This document shows positions 26,757 to 35,253 of a DNA stretch of 64,000 bases, one piece after another (position 1 is the stretch's first letter; each line of letters opens with the position of its first letter). The DNA is from Streptomyces sp. NRRL S-1022 (GTDB taxonomy: Bacteria; Actinomycetota; Actinomycetes; Streptomycetales; Streptomycetaceae). The DNA lies in the NCBI RefSeq assembly GCF_000720135.1, contig NZ_JOIU01000008.1, positions 509,042 to 573,041 on the forward strand, given 5' to 3'. Below the pieces are notes generated by a model. It was not told the origin of the DNA. It was given only the letters and a program-made list of their open reading frames with translations, and ran no database searches. Made by a program: the position numbers and the translations under genes.

Positions 26757-26799
26757 CTGCGCGGTGCAGCGAACTGCCCTAATCTACTGCGCGGCGCAG
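26757..26799. promoter_or_regulatory. Twin MarR-type operators
   Basis: CTGCGCGGTGCAG (26757-26769) and CTGCGCGGCGCAG (26787-26799) are near-identical palindromic 13-mers whose starts are exactly 30 bp apart, about three helical turns. They lie between the divergent MarR gene (start 26731) and NmrA-like gene (start 26842). Confidence 0.75.
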
Positions 26800-26841
26800 C
26801 AAATGCGTCACACAGCAATGCTATCGACCCGGGGGACCCCC

Positions 26842-27708
26842 ATGCTCACCATCGCCGTCACCGGCGCCACCGGCGCCCAGGGCGGGGCCGCCGCCCGCGC
26901 CGCCCTGGCCGCCGGCCACCGCGTCCGCGCCCTGACCCGCCGGCCCGGCGCGGCCGCCGCCACGGCCCTGCGCGGCCTCGGCGCCGAGATCCACCCCGCC
27001 GACTTCGACGACCCCGCCTCCCTGGACGCCGCGCTGGCCGGCGCCGACGCGCTGTTCGCGGTGACCACCCCGTTCGGCACCGGCACCGGCACGGAGGTCC
27101 GGCAGGGCACGGCCCTCGTGGACGCCGCGGCCGGGGCCCGGCTCGGCCATGTCGTGCTGACCTCCGCCGCCCACGCCGACCGCGGCACCGGCGTCCCGCA
27201 CTACGAGAGCAAGCGGGCGGTCGAACAGCACCTGCGCGCCTCCGGCCTGCCCTGGACGGTGATCGCCCCGGCCGCGTTCATGGACAACTACGCGAGCGGC
27301 TGGACCCTCGACGGACTGCGCACCGGCGTCTTCGCCTGGCCCATGCCGGCCGGCCGGCCGCTCACCCTCATCCCCGCCGCCGACATCGGCGCGTTCGCCG
27401 CGCTGGTCCTCGGGCGCCGGGACGACTTCGCGGGCCACCGCATCGACATCGCCTCCGACGCGCTGACCCCCGCGCAGATCGCGGCCACCCTCACCACCGC
27501 CCTGGGCCGCCCGGTCGCCCACCGGCAGGTGCCCCTGGCCCAGGTCCGCACCCACTCAACCGACCTCGCGGCGATGTTCGCCTACTTCACCGACCACGGT
27601 CTCGACGTCGACGTGGCCGGCCTGCGCCGCGCCCACCCCGAGGTCGGCTGGCACACCTTCGCGGACTGGGCGCACGGCCAGGACTGGCCGGCCCTGCTGG
27701 GCCGGTAG
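26842..27708 (+). CDS. NmrA-like NAD(P)-binding protein
   Basis: A 288-residue Rossmann protein. The dinucleotide motif is VTGATGAQGG at residues 5-14; the NmrA/isoflavone-reductase-like features (SAAHADRGTG, PWTVIAPAAFMDNY) follow. It lacks the classical SDR Tyr-x3-Lys dyad, with YESKRAVE partly resembling it. Such proteins act as redox sensors or quinone-type reductases. ATG has GGGGGA about six bases upstream; an ORF extension to 26764 would run through the MarR operators and is rejected. Probably de-repressed when MarR releases its operators. Confidence 0.87.
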   Translation: MLTIAVTGATGAQGGAAARAALAAGHRVRALTRRPGAAAATALRGLGAEIHPADFDDPASLDAALAGADALFAVTTPFGTGTGTEVRQGTALVDAAAGARLGHVVLTSAAHADRGTGVPHYESKRAVEQHLRASGLPWTVIAPAAFMDNYASGWTLDGLRTGVFAWPMPAGRPLTLIPAADIGAFAALVLGRRDDFAGHRIDIASDALTPAQIAATLTTALGRPVAHRQVPLAQVRTHSTDLAAMFAYFTDHGLDVDVAGLRRAHPEVGWHTFADWAHGQDWPALLGR

Positions 27709-27789
27709 CCGCCGGACACCACGGCAACCTTCCCGCGCCCCGCGGCGACTCCCGTCCAGCACCCCACCCGGACACCGACTGGAGTCGCC

Positions 27790-29856
27790 ATGACCCCCCA
27801 CGTCCCCCGCAGTCCCCGCGCCCGGCACCGCAGGAGCCGTACCGCGCTCGCGGCCGGGCTGCCGCTCGCGCTCGCCGCCGGCGGTGCCCTCGGCTACGGC
27901 CTCCTCGGCCCCGGCGCCCAGTCGCGGGCCTCCGCCGCGACCGCCGCCGTCCCGGCCTGGGCCACGGCCACCGCCGACGGGTTCGCCTCGGTGAACGCGC
28001 TCGGGCAGAACGGCACGTACGGCGGCCGGGGCGGCGAGATCGTCACCGTGAAGACGCTCGCCGACCTGGAGAAGTACGCGACCGCCGAGAAGCCGTACGT
28101 CATCGTCGTCGCGGCGGCCATCACGATGGACCCCGTCGGCAAGGAGATCAAGGTCCGCTCGGACAAGACCATCATCGGCTCCGGCACCTCGGGGCAGATC
28201 GTCGGCGGCGGCTTCTTCCTCGGCCAGGGCGTCCACAACGTGATCATCCGGAACCTCACCATCCGGGACGCGTACCAGGGCGTCTGGAACGACAAGGAGC
28301 ACGACTACGACGGCATCCAGATGGACGGCGCCCACCACGTCTGGATCGACCACAACGACATCCGGCACATGGCCGACGGCCTCATCGACAGCCGCAAGGA
28401 CACGACCTACCTGACCGTCTCCTGGAACAGGCTCGGCCAGGAGAACAAGGCCTTCGGCATCGGCTGGACCGACAACGTCACCGCGGACATCACGATCCAC
28501 CACAACTGGATCCGCGAGACCGAGCAGCGCAACCCGTCCACGGACAACGTGGCCCACGCCCACCTGTACAACAACTACCTGGAGGACGAGCCGGGCACCA
28601 CCATCACGTCCTCCTACGGCAACTACTCACGCGGCAGGACGAACATGCTGCTGGAGAACTCCTTCTTCCAGGGCCTGAACAACCCGGTGATCAGGGACGC
28701 CACCGCCACCCTCGTGCAGCGCGGCAACGTCTTCTCCGGCACCGCCGGCCGCAACGAGAGCGGCGGCCCGGGCGCCGCCTGGGACCCGGGGAGCTACTAC
28801 GGCTACACCCTCGACAAGACCGCCGACGTGCCGTCGGCCGTCAAGTCCGGTGCCGGGCCGCGCGGTTCACTGGGCACGACCGCGACCGTGAGGGCCGCCG
28901 CCACCACCCTCACCGTCGCCAAGGACGGCTCGGGGCAGTACACGACCGTGCAGGCCGCCGTGAACGCCGTCCCCGCGAACAACCCCTCCCGGGTCGTCAT
29001 CGCCGTGCAGCCGGGCACGTACCGGGAGACCGTGAAGGTCCCGGCGAACAAGCCGCACGTCACCATCCAGGGCACGGGGGCCGGCCGCAAGGACACGGTA
29101 ATCGTCTACGACAACGCGGCCGGCACGAAGAAGCCCGACGGGTCCGGGACCTACGGCACCGGCGGCAGCGCCACCGTCGCCGTGGAGGCCGACGACTTCC
29201 AGGCCCGCAACCTCAGCATCTCCAACGACTTCGACGAGGGCGCCCACCAGGACATGGCCCAGCAGGCCGTGGCCCTGCGCACGGCCGCCGACAAGGTGTT
29301 CCTGGACGGGGTCATCGTCAGCGGCGACCAGGACACGCTGCTCCTCGACACCGCGGCCAAGGACCGGCTCGGCCGGGTCTACATGGCCAACTCCTACGTC
29401 ATCGGGAACGTCGACTTCGTCTTCGGGCGGGCCACCGCCGTGCTCGACAAGTCGGTCATCACCCTGAAGAAGCGCTGGGACGGCAGCTCGGCCGGCTATG
29501 TCACGGCCCCCAGCACCGCGGCCGGCCGCAAGGGCATCCTGATCGCCAACTCGTCCGTGACCGGCAGCGTCTCCGACCGCAGCTTCTACCTGGGCCGGCC
29601 CTGGCACGCGGGCGGCGACGCCACCCTCGACCCGCAGACCACCGTCCGCAACACCGCCCTGAGCGCCGCCGTCAAGTCCGCGCCCTGGACCGACATGAGC
29701 GGCTTCTCCTGGAAGGACGACCGCTTCGCCGAGTACCGGAACACCGGCGCGGGCGCCGGCGCGGCGAGCGGCGACCGCCCCCAGCTGAGCGACGCCCAGG
29801 CGGCGGACCAGGAGATCGCCGACTGGCTGGGCGACTGGAAGCCCACCGCCTCCTGA
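27790..29856 (+). CDS. Secreted bifunctional pectate lyase-pectinesterase
   Basis: A 688-residue secreted enzyme. The N-terminus has basic residues with a twin-Arg-like RRSRT followed by a hydrophobic stretch, so Tat or Sec export is likely. Residues about 55-370 form a PL1 pectate lyase (TIIGSGTSGQIVGGGF, WIDHND, and the beta-helix repeats around NNYLEDEP). Residues about 385-680 form a CE8 pectinesterase with GDQDTLLLD, GNVDFVFG and LGRPW. The fusion would de-esterify and cleave pectin in one polypeptide. A linker of about 15 residues joins them. No close regulator is evident apart from the MarR/NmrA pair. Confidence 0.92.
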   Translation: MTPHVPRSPRARHRRSRTALAAGLPLALAAGGALGYGLLGPGAQSRASAATAAVPAWATATADGFASVNALGQNGTYGGRGGEIVTVKTLADLEKYATAEKPYVIVVAAAITMDPVGKEIKVRSDKTIIGSGTSGQIVGGGFFLGQGVHNVIIRNLTIRDAYQGVWNDKEHDYDGIQMDGAHHVWIDHNDIRHMADGLIDSRKDTTYLTVSWNRLGQENKAFGIGWTDNVTADITIHHNWIRETEQRNPSTDNVAHAHLYNNYLEDEPGTTITSSYGNYSRGRTNMLLENSFFQGLNNPVIRDATATLVQRGNVFSGTAGRNESGGPGAAWDPGSYYGYTLDKTADVPSAVKSGAGPRGSLGTTATVRAAATTLTVAKDGSGQYTTVQAAVNAVPANNPSRVVIAVQPGTYRETVKVPANKPHVTIQGTGAGRKDTVIVYDNAAGTKKPDGSGTYGTGGSATVAVEADDFQARNLSISNDFDEGAHQDMAQQAVALRTAADKVFLDGVIVSGDQDTLLLDTAAKDRLGRVYMANSYVIGNVDFVFGRATAVLDKSVITLKKRWDGSSAGYVTAPSTAAGRKGILIANSSVTGSVSDRSFYLGRPWHAGGDATLDPQTTVRNTALSAAVKSAPWTDMSGFSWKDDRFAEYRNTGAGAGAASGDRPQLSDAQAADQEIADWLGDWKPTAS

Positions 29857-29876
29857 GGGCGGCCGGAACCCCGGGA

Positions 29877-29917
29877 CGGGGGGTGCGGGCACGAGTCCGC
29901 GGTACCCGCACCCCCCG
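29877..29917. terminator. Terminator between convergent genes
   Basis: CGGGGGGTGCGGG (29877-29889) pairs perfectly with CCCGCACCCCCCG (29905-29917) around a 15-base loop. It lies between the convergent pectinase and 5'-nucleotidase genes and may serve both. Confidence 0.8.
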
Positions 29918-29920
29918 TTC

Positions 29921-29956
29921 CTGCTCCTACTACTGCTGCTACTGCTACTGCTACTG
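29921..29956. repeat. CTA/CTG trinucleotide repeat at the 5'-nucleotidase stop
   Basis: Twelve consecutive trinucleotides of CTG, CTA or CTC type. On the minus strand they are in frame with the 5'-nucleotidase and read as CAG and TAG, so the stop codon at 29951-29953 is followed by four more in-frame TAGs. Confidence 0.9.
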
Positions 29957-31735
29957 CACGACCGTGATGCGGTCGGTCTTGGGCGGTGCGATCGGCGACG
30001 CGGCCGACGAGTTCGCCGTCAGGTACTTCTCCAGGGCGGTCAGGTCGTCCGCGCCGACCAGGTCGCCCGTGCCCTGCCCGAGGGTCGGGAAGCCGTCGCC
30101 GCCGCCCGCGAGGAAGCTGTTGGTGGCGACCCGGTAGGTGGCCGCGGGGTCGATCGGGGCCCCGTTCAGGCGGATGGAGCCGGTGACCACGCGGTCCGCG
30201 CCGGACCGGGTGAGGTCCAGGGTGTAGGTGAGCCCGGCGGACGGCTGGAGGATCTTCGGGGCCGCCGCGTTGGGGCCGCTCACCTGCTCCTTGAGCACCT
30301 GGACCAGCTGGGCGCCGGTGAAGTCCTGGAGGTTCACCGTGTTGGCGAACGGCTGCACCGTGAAGCCCTCGGCGTAGGTGACCACGCCGTCGCCCTCGGC
30401 GCCCTTGGCCGCGTAGGTGAGGCCCGCGCGGACCCCGCCGGGGTTCATCAGGGCCAGGCTCGTCCGCGGGTCCAGTTCACGGCCGTAGGCGAGCTGCGCG
30501 TCGGCGATGAGGTCGCCCATCGGGGACTCGGTGCCGGTGTTGCCGATGTCGGCGGAGATGTGACCGATGGCGCGGTTGCCGATCGGCGCGGCCAGGGTGT
30601 TCCAGCGCGAGATCAGGTCGGTCATGTCCGCCGCCTTGGGGACGTCCCGGGTGACCACGTGGTTCGCGGACCTCACCGCCGTGCGCGCGATGTCGCCGGT
30701 GCGGCGGTCGTACGTCAGCGTGGTGTCGGTGTAGAGCCGGCCGAAGGAGGAGGCCGAGGTGACCATGCGGGGGCGGCCCGAGGGGTCGGGGACCGTGCAG
30801 ACGTACGCCTGGTGGGTGTGGCCGGTGACCAGGGCGTCCACCGCCGGGGTCACGTGCTTGGCGATGTCCACGATCGGGCCGGAGATGCCGTCGCCGGCGC
30901 CCGGGGAGTCGCAGTCGTAGTTGTAGGAGCCGGAGGCCGGGTAGCCGCCCTCGTGGATCAGGGCCACGATCGACTGCACGCCCTGGCGCTGGAGCACCCT
31001 GGCGTACTTGTTGATGGTCTCGGTCTCGTCCTTGAAGCTCAGGCCCTTGACGCCGTCGGCGGAGACGATGTCCGGGGTGCCCTCCAGCGTGACCCCGATG
31101 AAGCCGATCCGGACGTCCTTCTTCTTCCAGATCCAGTACGGCTTCAGGATCGGCTTGCCGGTCTTCTCGTCCAGGACGTTCGCGGCCAGGTACGGGAAGT
31201 CGGCGCCCTCGAACCTCCGGTCCGTGTAGCAGCCGTCCTTCGGGTGGCAGCCGCCGTTCTGCAGGCGGCCCAGCTCCGTCGCGCCCTCGTCGAACTCGTG
31301 GTTGCCGACCGAGGTGACGTCCAGGTCCAGCTTGTTCAGCGCCTCGACGGTGGGCTCGTCGTGGAACAGGCCCGACAGCAGCGGGGAGGCGCCGACCAGG
31401 TCGCCGCCGGCCGCGGTGACCGAGTACGGGTGGCCCCGGCGGGCCTGGCGCAGATGGGTCGCGAGGTACTCGACACCGCCCGCGTCGATCGTCTTCGCCG
31501 TGCCGTCCGGCTGGAGTTCGGTGACCCGGCCGGAGGAGCCGGACGGGGGTTCCAGGTTGCCGTGCAGGTCGTTGAAGGAGAGCAGCTGGACGTCCTGGTA
31601 GCGGCCCGGACGGTGGTGGCTCTCGTGCGCGTCCGCCGGGAGGGCGGCGGTCAGCGCGGCCGCCGTGGCGAGACCGGCCGCGCTCGCGAGGAGCGCGTAC
31701 GTGCGGCGTCTGGTGCGCCGGGGCGCGGCTGACAT
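29951..31735 (-). CDS. Secreted 5'-nucleotidase (bifunctional metallophosphatase)
   Basis: A 594-residue exported enzyme. Residues 1-38 are a signal peptide (RRTRRRTYALLASAAGLATA, cleavage near ADA-HES). The N-terminal metallophosphatase domain has the metal motifs SFNDLHGNLEP, GGDLVGAS, SVGNHEFDEG and TGHTHQ; the C-terminal substrate domain has MNPGGVR and NSFLAGGGDGF. It releases phosphate from nucleotides outside the cell, fitting the phosphate-rich neighbourhood. No convincing PHO box was found upstream. Confidence 0.92.
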   Translation of the reverse strand: MSAAPRRTRRRTYALLASAAGLATAAALTAALPADAHESHHRPGRYQDVQLLSFNDLHGNLEPPSGSSGRVTELQPDGTAKTIDAGGVEYLATHLRQARRGHPYSVTAAGGDLVGASPLLSGLFHDEPTVEALNKLDLDVTSVGNHEFDEGATELGRLQNGGCHPKDGCYTDRRFEGADFPYLAANVLDEKTGKPILKPYWIWKKKDVRIGFIGVTLEGTPDIVSADGVKGLSFKDETETINKYARVLQRQGVQSIVALIHEGGYPASGSYNYDCDSPGAGDGISGPIVDIAKHVTPAVDALVTGHTHQAYVCTVPDPSGRPRMVTSASSFGRLYTDTTLTYDRRTGDIARTAVRSANHVVTRDVPKAADMTDLISRWNTLAAPIGNRAIGHISADIGNTGTESPMGDLIADAQLAYGRELDPRTSLALMNPGGVRAGLTYAAKGAEGDGVVTYAEGFTVQPFANTVNLQDFTGAQLVQVLKEQVSGPNAAAPKILQPSAGLTYTLDLTRSGADRVVTGSIRLNGAPIDPAATYRVATNSFLAGGGDGFPTLGQGTGDLVGADDLTALEKYLTANSSAASPIAPPKTDRITVVQ

Positions 31736-31917
31736 GGGACCCCCCTGTGGGTCGGCTGTGGTGGCTCGGCGCAGCCTAAGGTCAACGCGCGTAGCACGAC
31801 AGGGGGTTCGTGGTTACATCCTGGTTTCCCTTTGCCTGTTCCCCGGGGCTTCCTTTGCCGGTTCCTTGCGGCCGGTGTGCCGGGACTTCGCCCCGGCCGC
31901 CCCGTAGTCTCGTACGC

Positions 31918-32844
31918 ATGAGCAGCGACGACACCGTACCGGGCTTCCCCGCCCGCTCCATCGAGACCATTTCGGCGCTCACCCCGGACCGGGCCGAGGC
32001 CGTCCTGAGCCTGATCGGCGAGGCCGCCCGGGTCGACGGTCAGCAGCCGGTGTCCGAGCAGGGCCGGCTGCAGCTGCGCGGCGGGGCCCGCGAGGGCGTC
32101 TCGCACCTGCTGCTGTCCGTCGACGGCGAACTCGTCGGCTACGCCCAGCTGGAGGACACCGACCCGGTGGAGGCGCCGGCCGCCGAGCTGGTCGTGCACC
32201 CCGGGCACCGCGGGCACGGGCACGGGCGGGCGCTCGGCGCGGCCCTGCTCGCCGCCTCCGGCAAGCGGCTGCGGGTGTGGGCGCACGGCGGGCACCCGGC
32301 CGCCCGGCACCTCGCCCAGGTGCTCGGTCTGACCCTGTTCCGCGAACTGCGCCAGATGCGGCTGCCGTTGACCGGGCTGGAGCTGCCCGATCCGGTGCTG
32401 CCGGAGGGCGTGACGGTACGGGCCTTCGTGCCCGGCAAGGACGACACGGCCTGGCTCGCGGTGAACGCCGCCGCCTTCGCCCACCACCCCGAGCAGGGCT
32501 CGCTGACCCAGCGCGACCTGGACGACCGCAAGGCCCAGCCCTGGTTCGACCCGGCCGGTTTCTTCCTCGCCGAGCGGCGCGGTGAGCTGGTCGGCTTCCA
32601 CTGGACCAAGGTGCACGCCGAGGAGGGGCTCGGCGAGGTGTACGTCCTCGGGGTGCGGCCCGGCGAGCAGGGCGGCGGCCTCGGCAAGGCCCTGACCACC
32701 GTCGGCCTGCGCCACCTGGCCGCCCAGCAGCTGCCGACCGCGATGCTCTACGTCGACGCCGACAACAAGGCGGCGGTGTCGGTGTACGAGCGCCTGGGCT
32801 TCACGGTCCACGAGACGGACCTGATGTACCGCACCGAAACCTGA
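31918..32844 (+). CDS. mshD: Mycothiol synthase MshD
   Basis: A 308-residue protein with two GNAT domains: the first (ELVVHPGHRGHGHGRALGAA) and the active second (VYVLGVRPGEQGGGLGKALT). MshD acetylates Cys-GlcN-inositol with acetyl-CoA in the last step of mycothiol synthesis, the thiol buffer of actinobacteria. Length matches the family. ATG follows TAGTCT (31905-31910) by seven bases, so the mRNA is probably leaderless. It is divergent from the 5'-nucleotidase and ends at a good terminator. Confidence 0.92.
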   Translation: MSSDDTVPGFPARSIETISALTPDRAEAVLSLIGEAARVDGQQPVSEQGRLQLRGGAREGVSHLLLSVDGELVGYAQLEDTDPVEAPAAELVVHPGHRGHGHGRALGAALLAASGKRLRVWAHGGHPAARHLAQVLGLTLFRELRQMRLPLTGLELPDPVLPEGVTVRAFVPGKDDTAWLAVNAAAFAHHPEQGSLTQRDLDDRKAQPWFDPAGFFLAERRGELVGFHWTKVHAEEGLGEVYVLGVRPGEQGGGLGKALTTVGLRHLAAQQLPTAMLYVDADNKAAVSVYERLGFTVHETDLMYRTET

Positions 32845-32869
32845 CATCTCCCCCATGTGCGGGGGGCGC

Positions 32870-32903
32870 GAGGGGCGGTCGCCTTGACGACCGCCCCTCT
32901 TTT
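32870..32903 (+). terminator. Intrinsic terminator after mshD
   Basis: GAGGGGCGGTCG (32870-32881) pairs perfectly with CGACCGCCCCTC (32888-32899) over CCTTGA and is followed by TTTT. Confidence 0.9.
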
Positions 32904-32906
32904 GCA

Positions 32907-32940
32907 CCACCCTTTCACTACTCAATTAGTGAAAGGGTGG
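32907..32940. promoter_or_regulatory. Perfect 14-bp inverted repeat, operator of the GntR-ABC operon
   Basis: CCACCCTTTCACTA (32907-32920) and TAGTGAAAGGGTGG (32927-32940) are exact inverted copies around CTCAAT. The repeat covers the promoter and ribosome-binding region of the YtrA-like regulator (ATG 32946), so regulator binding would block its own operon. Confidence 0.85.
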
Positions 32941-32945
32941 ACCCG

Positions 32946-33332
32946 ATGGTCGAGTACCGCATCGACCGGCACAGCGGCGTGGCCACCTATGTGCAGATCG
33001 TCCAGCAGACGAAGCAGGCCCTGCGCATGGGCCTGCTGCGGCCGGGTGACCGGCTGCCCACCGCACGCGAGGTCGTGGAGGCCACCGCCATCAACCCCAA
33101 CACCGTCCTGAAGGCGTACCGCGAACTGGAACGCGAGGGCCTGGTGGAGGCCCGCCGCGGCCTCGGCACCTTCGTCCGGCGGTCCCTGGGCACCGCCCCC
33201 GCCGACTCGCCGCTGCGCACGGAGCTGGAGGCCTGGGCGGAGCGCGCCCGCGCCGCCGGCCTGGAGCGCGAGGACGTGGCCGCACTCTTCACTGCCGTAC
33301 TCGACAAGCACTTCCAGGGAGACCCGACATGA
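32946..33332 (+). CDS. GntR-family (YtrA-type) transcriptional regulator
   Basis: A 128-residue short GntR protein: winged helix at about 8-72 (GDRLPTAREVVEATAINPNT, LEREGLVEARRGLGTFVRR) and only a small C-terminal helical dimer domain, as in YtrA regulators that control adjacent ABC transporters. AAGGGTGG precedes ATG 32946; a GTG at 32937 within the operator is an alternative. It overlaps the ATPase gene by ATGA. The 34-bp palindrome directly upstream is the expected autoregulatory operator. Confidence 0.9.
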   Translation: MVEYRIDRHSGVATYVQIVQQTKQALRMGLLRPGDRLPTAREVVEATAINPNTVLKAYRELEREGLVEARRGLGTFVRRSLGTAPADSPLRTELEAWAERARAAGLEREDVAALFTAVLDKHFQGDPT

Positions 33333-34231
33333 GCAGCGACACGGCGTTGAGGGCCGAGGCTCTGGGGAAACGATTCGGCCTGCGGGGCGGCTGGGCCCTG
33401 CGGGACTGCTCGTTCCGGCTGCCCACCGGACGGGTGTGCGCGGTCGTCGGCCCCAACGGCGCCGGCAAGTCCACCCTGCTGGCCCTGGCCGCCGGGCTCA
33501 CCGTCCCCACCGAGGGCAGCGTGACCGTCCTCGGCACCACCCCGGCCGCCGCCCGCCCCCGGGTCGGCTACATCGCCCAGGACAAGCCGCTGTACCCGCA
33601 GCTCACCATCGCCGAGACGCTGCGCATGGGCGCCGACCTCAACCCCGGGCGCTGGGACGCGGCCGGCGCCGAGCGGGTCGTCGCGGGCGGCGACCTCGAC
33701 CCCAAGGCCCGCGTCCGCTCCCTCTCCGGCGGCCAGCGCACCCGGGTCGCGCTCGCCCTCGCCCTCGGCAAGCGGCCCGGACTGCTGCTCCTGGACGAGC
33801 CGATGGCCGACCTGGACCCGCTGGCCCGGCACGAGCTGATGGGCACGCTGATGGCGCAGGCCGCCCAGTACGGCACCACCATCGTGATGTCCTCGCACGT
33901 CGTCGCCGAGCTGGAGGACTCCTGCGACCACCTGCTGCTCGTCGGCGGCGGCCGGATCCGGCTGGCCGGCGAGATCGACGACCTGCTCGCCGCCCACCTG
34001 AGGGTGACCGGCGCCGGCGAACCGGCCCGGCTGGACGCGCACACCGTGGTCGAGTCCCGGGTCACCGGCCGCCAGCTCACCGCGCTGATCCGCCCCGCCG
34101 GAGCGCTCGGCGACGACTGGCGCACCGCCACGCCCTCCCTGGAGGAACTGGTCCTCGCCCACCTGCGCAACCCCGCGGCCCCCGCCCTGACCCCCGCCGG
34201 GACCGCGGAGAACGAGGAGCACGCCGCGTGA
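33329..34231 (+). CDS. ABC transporter ATP-binding protein
   Basis: A 300-residue ABC ATPase with Walker A GPNGAGKST, Q-loop AQDKPLYPQ, signature LSGGQRTR, Walker B LLLLDEPMADLDP and the switch His in SSHVV. It starts within the GntR stop (ATGA) and ends overlapping the first permease (GTGA). With two membrane partners it forms an exporter; the substrate is unknown, although YtrA-controlled systems often respond to cell-envelope antibiotics. Confidence 0.92.
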   Translation: MSSDTALRAEALGKRFGLRGGWALRDCSFRLPTGRVCAVVGPNGAGKSTLLALAAGLTVPTEGSVTVLGTTPAAARPRVGYIAQDKPLYPQLTIAETLRMGADLNPGRWDAAGAERVVAGGDLDPKARVRSLSGGQRTRVALALALGKRPGLLLLDEPMADLDPLARHELMGTLMAQAAQYGTTIVMSSHVVAELEDSCDHLLLVGGGRIRLAGEIDDLLAAHLRVTGAGEPARLDAHTVVESRVTGRQLTALIRPAGALGDDWRTATPSLEELVLAHLRNPAAPALTPAGTAENEEHAA

Positions 34232-35253
34232 CCGCCGCCCTGAGCGCCCCCGCCCCGGCACGCCCCGCCCCGCGCCAGGTCCGCTGGCTGCTGCGCCTGC
34301 ACCGCCCCGCCCTGGCCACCTGGGCCGTCCTCGTCGCCGGCCTGGCCGGCGCGCTGCTGTGGCTGGGGGGCCCGCTGACCGACGCCGCCGCGACCGCCTG
34401 GCACGACTACGACGCCACCTGCGCACGCGACCTCCCGTGCCGGTACGACCAGGCCGCGATCCTGCGCTACAAGGACGTGTACCAGTACACGACCACCGCC
34501 CTCCTCCTGATCCCGTTCCTGGCCGCCGCCTGGGCCGGCGCCGCCCTGACCGGCCGCGAGGTGGAGACCGGCACGGCACGGCTCGGCTGGACCCAGGGCG
34601 TCTCCCCGCTCCGCTGGCTCGCCGCCCGGCTCACCGTCCCGGCCCTCCTGATCACCGCCGGCGCCGCCGTGCTCGGGATGCTGCACCAGACGGCCTGGGC
34701 GGCGGGGCACGGCCGGATCGACACCGCCAAGCCCTGGGACGACGTGCCCACCTTCTACACGGGCGGCCCGCTGATCGCCGGTCTCGCGCTGGCCGGCCTG
34801 CTCATCGGCGCCCTCGTCGGACTGCTCACCGGCCGCTCGCTGGTCGCGCTGTGCGTCTCCGCGCTCTCCACGGCCGTGCTGTGGATCGGCGTCCACACGG
34901 CCCTGCCGCACCTGTGGCCGGTCGCCACCAGCGTCAGCGGGCGCCGGGGCTTCCCCTCGTACTCGGGCATCAAGGTCGCGGAGGGCATCGTCACCCCGGG
35001 CGGTGCGCACCGGCCCGTCTCCACCTGCACCGTCGACCTCAGCCCGGAGTGCCGGGCCCTCAACGACCGGCGGGGCACGGCCGGCTTCTACATCGACTAC
35101 CACCCCTACTCCCACCGCTGGCCCCTCCAGCTGGCCGCGACCGGCGCGCTCCTCGCCCTCGCGGTCCTGCTGGCCCTGGCCGCGCTCCTGCTGCTGCACC
35201 GCCGGACCACGACCGGCGGCACCGGCACCGGCCACGAGGGGGCCGCCGTATGA
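34228..35253 (+). CDS. ABC transporter permease, first paralogue
   Basis: A 341-residue membrane protein with about six hydrophobic helices and a 90-residue extracytoplasmic loop containing four Cys. It shares the phrases RLHRPALATWAV, GREVETGTARLGWTQGVSP and a HPYSHRWPLQL segment with the next gene, so the pair arose by duplication. GTG start overlaps the ATPase stop. Confidence 0.85.
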   Translation: MTAALSAPAPARPAPRQVRWLLRLHRPALATWAVLVAGLAGALLWLGGPLTDAAATAWHDYDATCARDLPCRYDQAAILRYKDVYQYTTTALLLIPFLAAAWAGAALTGREVETGTARLGWTQGVSPLRWLAARLTVPALLITAGAAVLGMLHQTAWAAGHGRIDTAKPWDDVPTFYTGGPLIAGLALAGLLIGALVGLLTGRSLVALCVSALSTAVLWIGVHTALPHLWPVATSVSGRRGFPSYSGIKVAEGIVTPGGAHRPVSTCTVDLSPECRALNDRRGTAGFYIDYHPYSHRWPLQLAATGALLALAVLLALAALLLLHRRTTTGGTGTGHEGAAV

